From: CAVRXQ01 sp963831155
GTDB taxonomy: Bacteria; Actinomycetota; Acidimicrobiia; Acidimicrobiales; Bog-793
Length of the DNA: 64,000 nucleotides
NCBI GenBank assembly: GCA_963831155.1
Contig: CAWHOY010000005.1
Location: 310,001-374,000, forward strand
Reading direction: 5' to 3'
The notes under the pieces were generated by a model. It was not told where the DNA came from. It did not search any database and saw only the letters and a program-made list of their open reading frames with translations. A program made the position numbers and the translations under genes. How positions within the stretch are numbered: position 1 is the stretch's first letter; each line of letters begins with the position of its first letter. Below, one piece after another: positions 58,060 through 64,000 of the stretch.

Positions 58060-58502
58060 GTTGCGCGACCGCCCCAGTACGGCATGTCTGAAGGAGCGGG
58101 GCCATGTCAATGCTGCGCCAGGCGCTTCTTCCTCGTCGATAGGTCGACAGCGAGCTGCACAACCTGATTGAAGGCGCGCGCCATCGAGGCGTCGGGGTCA
58201 AGGTGGAGCGCCGGCGCCGAGTGGCGCAGAATTTCTCAGGTTGCAAGCGACACCGAGTCGCCTGAATTCACACCAAGTTCTCTCGCGTCAGAGATCGTGA
58301 GAGGGGCAAGCTCGAGCGCTGCTCGCCGTCCGCGCCCATGCGCACGATCACCGAGCGGCGACGGTGCGGATCGATGCCGACGTACTCTCGCTCCATAGGG
58401 GCCTCCCTTGTCGTGAGACTGCTGTGAGAAGCCCCAGTTTCGAGGTTTGGAGACTGGAACCCTCACGGGGAGCGGAGGCCCCGCTCCTTCATCGCATCAC
58501 TT
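58060..58502 (-). mobile_element. non-autonomous IS1111 derivative (transposase deleted)
   Basis: About 440 bases. On the minus strand it carries the left end of the 20.9-kb element (20856 to about 21046, including the start codon and first 30 codons of the transposase), fused to its right end (22117-22405). Both 14-bp inverted repeats are kept at 58477-58490 and 58090-58103. The junction has CGAG in common with both parent sites, consistent with a microhomology deletion of about 1.07 kb. Confidence 0.85.
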
Positions 58503-58555
58503 CGGGGCTAGGCCAGATGCCAACCGGATCGGCGCGCCTTGTGGTGCTCCTGGGT

Positions 58556-58927
58556 CTACACGAGTGAGTTGATGACGCGTCCCCTGTGCTGTGTCGTGAC
58601 CTGAGCCTTGTCAGCCCACGCGAGCACTGCTCCCATATCTGGAAAGTCTTGCGAAATCGTCCAGTGGTTGGTTACTCCGGCCTCGGACTCGTAGATCTCA
58701 TCGAGGACATAGACAGTGTTGCCCGTCGGCTCAGAACCAGGGTCGAGAGGGTTAGAAAGCTCGGCTCCCTTGGACACGTTGTAGGAAAGCAACGCCAGTT
58801 CGCCCGACCTGGGGTGACTCGTCTTCATCCACTTTCCATGGCTCGCGAACAGCCGATCGCCTTCAGCAACCTGATCCGGCGAAACCGTGAACGTGATTGT
58901 GAGATGTACCTTGTCCTTGTATGCCAT
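58556..58927 (-). CDS. hypothetical ABM-like small protein
   Basis: 123 residues. KVHLTITFTVSPDQVAEGDR, the SGELALLSYNVSKG strand, GNTVYVLDEIYESEAGVTNH and FPDMGAVLAWADKAQVT follow the antibiotic-biosynthesis-monooxygenase-like dimeric barrel pattern (strand-helix-strand-YExxxGxxNH). Probably a small cytoplasmic enzyme or heme-degrading relative; not assigned. Confidence 0.62.
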   Translation of the reverse strand: MAYKDKVHLTITFTVSPDQVAEGDRLFASHGKWMKTSHPRSGELALLSYNVSKGAELSNPLDPGSEPTGNTVYVLDEIYESEAGVTNHWTISQDFPDMGAVLAWADKAQVTTQHRGRVINSLV

Positions 58928-59165
58928 CAGGTTTTTCCGATATCCGTGAGAGCGCGTGGTCGGACGCTGACGCTAGGTCAACTAACCCACATTGACAATC
59001 GGGGTTTGAGTATCCCATACCGCAGGATAAGCGCATCGCGTCACTTCGGGGACGCTGATCGAATTGTTGTTGCGTCGCGTCACAGGCGGAGTTCTCGACG
59101 AGCACCTGCCCTCCCGATACAAGGTGGCATTGCGACGATTCCCTTGAACCCCGAGAGAAGGTGTC

Positions 59166-59360
59166 ATGTTCGACGAAGAAATCGCAGCCTCTCGCTCGAC
59201 CCCTCCGTGGGCAATCGTGCTTTACGTGGTCACGCTCATAGCCGTCGTCGTCGGCGTGGATATCCTGTTCTTCAGACACCACTTCTGGTATCGGCTGATC
59301 GCGAACGTCGGAATAGTGCTGGTATTTGCGGCGTTTGGGCTGAGATTCCTGAAGCGTTGA
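59166..59360 (+). CDS. small two-helix membrane protein
   Basis: 64 residues, GAGAAGG Shine-Dalgarno. Two hydrophobic helices (AIVLYVVTLIAVVVGVDILF and RLIANVGIVLVFAAFGLRFL) linked by a basic FRHHFWY turn. A conserved actinobacterial type of unknown function. It converges on the gene at 59372-59854. Confidence 0.7.
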   Translation: MFDEEIAASRSTPPWAIVLYVVTLIAVVVGVDILFFRHHFWYRLIANVGIVLVFAAFGLRFLKR

Positions 59361-59371
59361 TGAATCTGACC

Positions 59372-59854
59372 TCACTGAGCCTCGGCGCCGCGAGTCTCCA
59401 ACAGCACAACAGGGATCGATCGGTCCGTGTGGCGCTGATAAACGTCGTATCGGCCGCGGGCACCACGATGGATAATTGGGGCGAACCCTCGGTTGTTGCG
59501 ATTGACGAGCGGCCAAAGTCGTTCGCGCTCCTCGGTCGACGCAACATGGGCGCGCGCCGACCAGCGTTTCCGGCCCACCTGAACAACTACCTCTGGATTG
59601 GCGCGGAGATTGAGGAACCAATCCGGAGGTCGATCACTCCCGCCTTTCGAGGCAACGACGACCATCCGATCGCCGTCCTTCAGGTAGGTCAGGGCGCACG
59701 TCCGCGGCTCGCCGCTCTTGCGTCCAATCGTCGTCAGCAACAGCGCCGGAGCCCCGCCGATACGCGCACCGACGCGTCCACCCGTGCGCTGGTAGAGGAA
59801 CTGATGAAATCTCAGGAGAGGAAACTGCATCACCGCTGCTGGCGTGTACCTCAT
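59372..59854 (-). CDS. DDN-like deazaflavin (F420)-dependent nitroreductase family protein
   Basis: 160 residues from the ATG at 59854. LLLTTIGRKSGEPRTCALTY, MVVVASKGGSDRPPDWFLNL, RANPEVVVQVGRKRWSARAH and YDVYQRHTDRSIPVVLLE are the classical DDN split-barrel motifs. The family reduces quinones or nitro compounds with F420H2 near the membrane. The longer open frame upstream is discounted as low complexity. Confidence 0.88.
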   Translation of the reverse strand: MRYTPAAVMQFPLLRFHQFLYQRTGGRVGARIGGAPALLLTTIGRKSGEPRTCALTYLKDGDRMVVVASKGGSDRPPDWFLNLRANPEVVVQVGRKRWSARAHVASTEERERLWPLVNRNNRGFAPIIHRGARGRYDVYQRHTDRSIPVVLLETRGAEAQ

Positions 59855-60015
59855 CGTCAGGCACTCCTCACCCGGGGCAAGTGCTGCCGCACAACAATGA
59901 CAAAGTGACGGCTTCTCGGTGTCCGAGATCGCCGGGAGGTAGGCGTTCACGTAACCGCGGCGTAACCGCCTACGGCGTACAAGAGCGATGAAGCGAGGCT
60001 TCCGGAACCGAGAGT

Positions 60016-60235
60016 GATGCGATCCGCCAAACGAACGAAGCTGGGTGTCACCGCGGTCGGGCTCGCTCACCGCCGTGGTGGTGCTCTTCGCCGCCTGTGG
60101 CGGCGCGTCGGACCGGGCATGGCGAGCATCGGATCGACGACAACAACCGCAGCCCCGCCGGCGTCAGGTGGAGGGGGGCCCCGCTGTGGCTACCAGCCGC
60201 GTCGCGGCGAGACGTGCCCCCGACCGGCATTTTGA
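60016..60235 (+). pseudogene. N-terminal remnant of a CMRxHG-type lipoprotein
   Basis: A lipoprotein-like start is split across two frames: RSAKRTKLGVTAVG in one, then LTAVVVLFAACGGAS (lipobox) in another, then SIGSTTTTAAPPASGGGG in the first. The body of the protein is absent. An intact relative follows at 60389, so this is a decayed tandem copy. The rest of 59855-60388 holds nothing else recognisable. Confidence 0.5.
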
Positions 60236-60388
60236 TGGGACCCCGTTGCGCTGAGTTATGTGGCACTCACGACCGCGCGTAACGCCGAATACTTGCGCAC
60301 GCTCTTGACACCCGGACGTGCGACCTGACCTTCCTAGGGCGCCGACTAAGCGGACTGTCCACCTCGCGCCTAATTCGCGACGTGGGAG

Positions 60389-60997
60389 ATGGAGGCAACG
60401 AGTAAGCAGATGATCGCGCGCCGATCGCTGAGACAAGCACTGTTCGTCCTCACCCTGGCAGCAGGTGGCCTCGTAGGCGCGGCCTGCGGCGGGACACCGT
60501 CATCCGGAGTCGCAAACCTCGGTTCTGCGACGACCACAACCCAGACGTCGTCGTCGCAGACAGCGGGAAGTGGCGGTAGTACCGCCGCGAAATACAAGGC
60601 CGCTCTCGCGTACGTCGACTGCATGCGCTCGCATGGCGTGTCGAACTTCCCCGACCCGACCAGCGACGGCCAGATCAACGTCAAATTCGCGTACGGTGGA
60701 AAGGATGGTTCGCCGGCGTCGAGCGGTATCGATCGGATGTCACCTCAGTACATCTCGGCTGATCAGACGTGCCGGCACCTCATCCCAGGCGGGGTACCGA
60801 CCCCCGCGCAGAACCAGCAGGCCCTCGCCAAGGGACTGAAGTTCGCGCACTGCATGCGTTCACATGGCGTGTCGAACTTCCCCGATCCGACCAATGCCGG
60901 AGTTGTGCGCCTCATCGGCGTCGACCAGAACTCTCCTCAATACCAGCGCGCGCAGAAAGCGTGTGAAGCCCTCGTGCCGGGGGCTGACTCCAAGTGA
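60389..60997 (+). CDS. two-repeat CMRxHG lipoprotein
   Basis: 202 residues (possibly starting at the second Met, residue 8). Signal sequence RQALFVLTLAAGGLVGAACG with lipobox C33, a Ser/Thr/Gly linker, then two repeats: VDCMRSHGVSNFPDP followed by SPQYISADQTCRHLIPGG, and AHCMRSHGVSNFPDP followed by SPQYQRAQKACEALVPG. Each unit has two Cys that could pair. The family is expanded in Acidimicrobiia and Thermoleophilia-type actinobacteria, exported and of unknown function, often near efflux-type permeases. Confidence 0.8.
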   Translation: MEATSKQMIARRSLRQALFVLTLAAGGLVGAACGGTPSSGVANLGSATTTTQTSSSQTAGSGGSTAAKYKAALAYVDCMRSHGVSNFPDPTSDGQINVKFAYGGKDGSPASSGIDRMSPQYISADQTCRHLIPGGVPTPAQNQQALAKGLKFAHCMRSHGVSNFPDPTNAGVVRLIGVDQNSPQYQRAQKACEALVPGADSK

Positions 60998-61390
60998 ACC
61001 GGTCTGCCCGCCGCGTAGGGGAGGACGTGTCCGATCTCGCGATCTCGGATCGACCGACACCCGTAAGGGCGAGCAAGTACCGAACACGTCGGGTTGCGAG
61101 ATCGCTGACAGGGCTGTTCCCGTCGTCGCGGCCATGATCGTCGCGCGCTGGTGTTCTAAGTACTGAACGTGTGGATCACCGCCGCACGGTTGCTCCGGTC
61201 GTTCAAGCCGTGCTCACGGCCACCGACCGAGACACTGATCCACGAACATCATGCTTGTTGCGTCTACTCAGTGGCGGATAAACCAACGACGTGAGGTTCT
61301 TCATCGCCTATTCAACTAGGGGGTCCAAGACGGCGACGGCTACTTCGTGCTCAGGCCCGACGAAATTATTGCCGACCCAAGGAACCTCCC
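60998..61390. other. intergenic stretch, nothing recognised
   Basis: No protein-like frame, repeat or RNA seen between the lipoprotein gene and the next plus-strand gene. Confidence 0.35.
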
Positions 61391-61750
61391 GTGCGTGATC
61401 TCACTCCAGAGGAGCAGACTGCAACCGATCGGGCGATGACGATCTATACGGAAATGCTGCGTTCGATGAAGCCGCGACACCGTCGCTCGGCGAATCGGGT
61501 GATCGGAGCACTCTTCAGCGAGCAAATGCAAACGAGCTACGCTGATGCGGTGTCCCGCGGGGATTCTCTGTTTGCCGCGGCGTTGAGTCTTCAGGCTTGC
61601 GCTTTGCTGCGGAACTTCATGGGATCCAAGTTTGGATACGTTCCGATCGTGACGTTCTTATCGTCGCGCCGTGATCGTGGCGACGTATTTGCCGGTGCTG
61701 TGTTGGGTTCGATGGCAGAACTCGGCATGATCGGAGCCGACTCCAGCTAG
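61391..61750 (+). CDS. hypothetical helical protein
   Basis: 119 residues, GTG start with AAGGAA upstream. All-helical in appearance (PEEQTATDRAMTIYTEMLRS, SYADAVSRGDSLFAAALSLQ, ACALLRNFMGSKFGYVPIVT). No signal peptide and no known motif. Monocistronic. Confidence 0.5.
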   Translation: MRDLTPEEQTATDRAMTIYTEMLRSMKPRHRRSANRVIGALFSEQMQTSYADAVSRGDSLFAAALSLQACALLRNFMGSKFGYVPIVTFLSSRRDRGDVFAGAVLGSMAELGMIGADSS

Positions 61751-62039
61751 CGAAAAGTGCACGGTCGCGATTGCGTGGAATCAGGACGCCTCGGATATTG
61801 CGGTCCGATTGCGCGGAATGGCTGATCTGATAGGTGTACTGAGTGCGATCCCCTGGCGTCCAGTTCCAACCTTGGACACGAAATCGCGCGCAATCCTGCT
61901 TTCATCGGCTACTCGGCGGCGGCCAAGGCGTGCAACGGACCGCCACCGATAGGGCGACCGGGATAGGCGCCACGCAGTTGACGACGATTGGTCCCATTGG
62001 CACCAAGCGCTCGAGAGGACGCTTGGCTTGGCCAATTCG

Positions 62040-63551
62040 TCAGAAGTGGAAGAGATGGGGCGCGCTCCAACTGGCTACGTAGCCGGTCCCTGCCTGGTAG
62101 GCAGTCAAATAAGCACGCAGCCTTGCGAACTGGGATGCGACGCCAGGACGGAACAGAGCAACACCGCCGTGATTGAGGCGTCGCGCTGCCACGTTACGCC
62201 AATGGCCGTGATCCAAGCGCTGCAGGCGGACCAGTCGGCCCGTCAACGGCACTCCCGCATGCACATGCGTTAGAAAGGCGCCGTTTCCGTGTCGCACCAG
62301 GAACAACCTAGGGCGGACGTCGACGGACACGGTGGGGCTGACTTCACCCTTCCATATCGCTTTGTAGTTCGTCGCGATCGTCGGCTTGATTTCGTACGCC
62401 CAGCTTCCACCAGTGCCCGTGAGGACGGTTGCTAACTCGACAAATGATGGGCTGGAAATGGCATCTCCGTATATCGCGACCGCTTCGTTGGCTGCTTGGT
62501 TTGGAACAGTGCCTGAGAGCGTCACACTTCCACCGAAGATGACACCTGAGGAAGAGCTCGAGAGCGCTGGTCCGGGCATCACGAGGGTTGAGTTCTCGCC
62601 TACCCCAGTTCCGTCAACGTTCACCGCGACGAGACGGAACTGATACGTCGAATTTGGGGTCAGGCCAATAACCGTACGAGCGACGGCAACAGACGACGAT
62701 GACGAGCCAGCATTGTCGATCGTGGTGCGAAGTCCGTAGCCGGTTGTCGGCCCGTATTGGAAGTACCAGCTCGTAGGGTGGCCGCTCGGATGGATCGTGC
62801 CGGTCAACGTTGCCTTCGTCGGCGACACGATCTCAAACGACTCTGAGACAACAACCGGCGCTCCCGTCGTGGAAAACGTCATCACCGCTCCGAAGTGAGT
62901 GCCCACGGCGCTCGTCGCAACCGCCTGAATCACGTAATTCGTGTCGCGCGACAAGTTATTGAGGACGATCCCAACTGTTAGAAGATGTTCGCCCGAGCCG
63001 ACTGAACGATCAGCACTCCATGAGCCGAAGCTTGATGTCGTCCCGAATCGGACGGCCCACGTCGTCGACAGTCCGTGCGGATTGATCTGTGCGTCCACCT
63101 GCGATGTCGTGTCAGACATGCTGGCGATCCAGGTCTTCGTTATCGTTGGCGCGAGCGCCTGCGTACGAAAGCTTTCTTCGGTTCCGTACGCGATGCCGTC
63201 CGGGTTCTTCGCGATGAGTCGGTAGTAATAGCGTGTTCCGGGCGTAAGCCCACCGAGCTCAGCCGAGACTGCCACTTCGGATACGGGGGTTGCGCCGACG
63301 TCCTTGAAGGCCGTACTCAGGCTAAGAGCCGACGTGTTTCCGTACTGGAAGGCCCACGAGGTTAGGAGACCATTGCCGTCAAGGTCGCCCGATAGTGTCG
63401 CCCCAGAAAGCGAGAGGGCGCTCGGTGGACCTGTCACGGCGCTTGGCAGGCTTGTCGCGCCGACCGGGGAAACTAAGACGGCGACGATCAAAGTCACGAC
63501 TCCGACTGTCCCCGAAATCAGTTTGACGGTTGCTCGTAATGATTTCGACAT
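62040..63551 (-). CDS. secreted fibronectin type III-like surface protein
   Basis: 503 residues from the ATG at 63551. Signal sequence LISGTVGVVTLIVAVLVSPV, then at least three FN3-like repeats ending GLTPGTRYYYRLIAKNPDG, NLSRDTNYVIQAVATSAVG and GLTPNSTYQFRLVAVNVDG, each with a GN/GP-T/S...SWxFQYG strand. A further beta domain (SGTVPNQAANEAVAIYGDAI) and a His/Arg-rich end (RLQRLDHGHWRNVAARRLNH) follow. Likely cell-wall or extracellular, perhaps adhesive. No sortase motif. Confidence 0.8.
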   Translation of the reverse strand: MSKSLRATVKLISGTVGVVTLIVAVLVSPVGATSLPSAVTGPPSALSLSGATLSGDLDGNGLLTSWAFQYGNTSALSLSTAFKDVGATPVSEVAVSAELGGLTPGTRYYYRLIAKNPDGIAYGTEESFRTQALAPTITKTWIASMSDTTSQVDAQINPHGLSTTWAVRFGTTSSFGSWSADRSVGSGEHLLTVGIVLNNLSRDTNYVIQAVATSAVGTHFGAVMTFSTTGAPVVVSESFEIVSPTKATLTGTIHPSGHPTSWYFQYGPTTGYGLRTTIDNAGSSSSSVAVARTVIGLTPNSTYQFRLVAVNVDGTGVGENSTLVMPGPALSSSSSGVIFGGSVTLSGTVPNQAANEAVAIYGDAISSPSFVELATVLTGTGGSWAYEIKPTIATNYKAIWKGEVSPTVSVDVRPRLFLVRHGNGAFLTHVHAGVPLTGRLVRLQRLDHGHWRNVAARRLNHGGVALFRPGVASQFARLRAYLTAYQAGTGYVASWSAPHLFHF

Positions 63552-63798
63552 GCTTAACGGTGTAGCCCTCAAGCGTTAGATCGGCGTTAAGGCGACATGA
63601 TCGGTCTTGAGAAGTTTGCGGGACGGTTGGTGACTTTCGACATCGAGCCGCTTGTAGATCCGGCCATTCGACCTGGTGAGACGGCGACTGATCAGGCCGA
63701 CTCTTCAGCGTCGCGGATTGAGGTCTTATGGCTGTGTATTCGCCCTAGAGCCTCAGGTAGCGCTCTTATACGTTGAATCCGAACGTCCGCGGAGAGGG

Positions 63799-64000
63799 GT
63801 GCACCATGCAGTCGGAGTCGTCTCTGACTTTGAAGGCGCCACTCTCGATCAGTACGACGAGATTTTGCAGCTGTTGGGGATGTCACCGAGAGGTAGGCAG
63901 AGCCTGGCTATGAAGACGGATTCGGGGTTCCGGGTCACAGACGTGTGGGAGTCCCGCGAAGCGTTCGAGAAGTTCTCGCAAGAGCGGGTCGCCCCGTACG
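63799..64000 (+). CDS. small ABM-like protein, 3' end beyond the window
   Basis: From a GTG at 63799 behind GGAGAGG the frame reads HHAVGVVSDFEGATLDQYDE and SGFRVTDVWESREAFEKFSQ to the window edge. It resembles the 93-residue protein at 24192 (TFRVSEIWDSKEQFEAFGQR). Start not certain, since the frame is open upstream. Confidence 0.55.
   Translation, partial: MHHAVGVVSDFEGATLDQYDEILQLLGMSPRGRQSLAMKTDSGFRVTDVWESREAFEKFSQERVAPY

Noticed and set aside
58586..59908. 440-codon plus-strand frame
   Set aside because: It covers two minus-strand genes and one small plus-strand gene, all with better evidence; Arg/Ser-rich.

Overview
The window is GC-rich DNA with many GTG/TTG starts, dense co-directional operons and F420-type enzymes. 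The gene order yvcK, gap, pgk, tpiA, secG is actinobacterial. Together with the secreted CMRxHG family, DUF4389 and DUF5317 proteins, an Acidimicrobiia-like actinobacterium is the best guess. This is an inference; no rRNA is present.

Layout. (1) 1-5962, core chromosome: the end of yvcK, a TnpB scar where whiA would be expected, the glycolytic operon gap-pgk-tpiA, secG, a family 5 solute-binding protein and tRNA-Leu(GAG). (2) 5909-35180, a 29.3 kb genomic island. It is bounded by a perfect 55-bp direct repeat of the tRNA-Leu 3' end, and a tyrosine integrase lies just inside the left end. Similar 28-bp arm-like sequences, each with paired CTGCTAA boxes, lie just inside both ends. Cargo from left to right: a redox/catabolic gene cluster (7.5-14.9 kb), an IS110 element, a GYD protein, a geranylgeranyl-reductase-like flavoprotein, a DUF1707 protein, a DHFR-like reductase, an IS1111-type element, small VOC and secreted genes, a decayed IS481, an MFS exporter, an IPT-domain membrane protein, a c-di-GMP signalling operon (DUF5317, GGDEF remnant, PAS-HD-GYP-LuxR) and an ECF sigma factor / small protein / TPR-CHAT protease-like module at the right edge. 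(3) 35.1-36.3 kb, wreckage of a second element: the C-terminal part of a large serine recombinase whose stop codon lies in the attR repeat, a P4-type primase fragment and gene scraps. (4) 36.3-46 kb: a lipid kinase, a lysine-rich protein, a 59-aa ClpX-type zinc-finger protein, a fatty acid desaturase, hypothetical genes, a class A beta-lactamase-like protein and two IS110-family elements. (5) 46-64 kb: a universal stress protein, many secreted or membrane proteins of unknown role, a DUF4389 protein, a large FtsX/MacB-type permease, VOC and luciferase-like enzymes, a non-autonomous IS derivative, a DDN-like protein, CMRxHG lipoproteins and a fibronectin-type surface protein.

How the parts relate. 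Only the first 6 kb is clearly housekeeping. The rest is accessory DNA built by repeated integration and IS110-family transposition. Three candidate functional units stand out: the oxidoreductase cluster (two peroxiredoxin-like paralogs, VOC, nitronate monooxygenase-like, F420/NADP oxidoreductase-like, DUF3237, SDR), the c-di-GMP operon, and the sigma factor-CHAT module. Intergenic space carries at least three families of short dispersed repeats. No CRISPR array, rRNA or second complete tRNA was seen.
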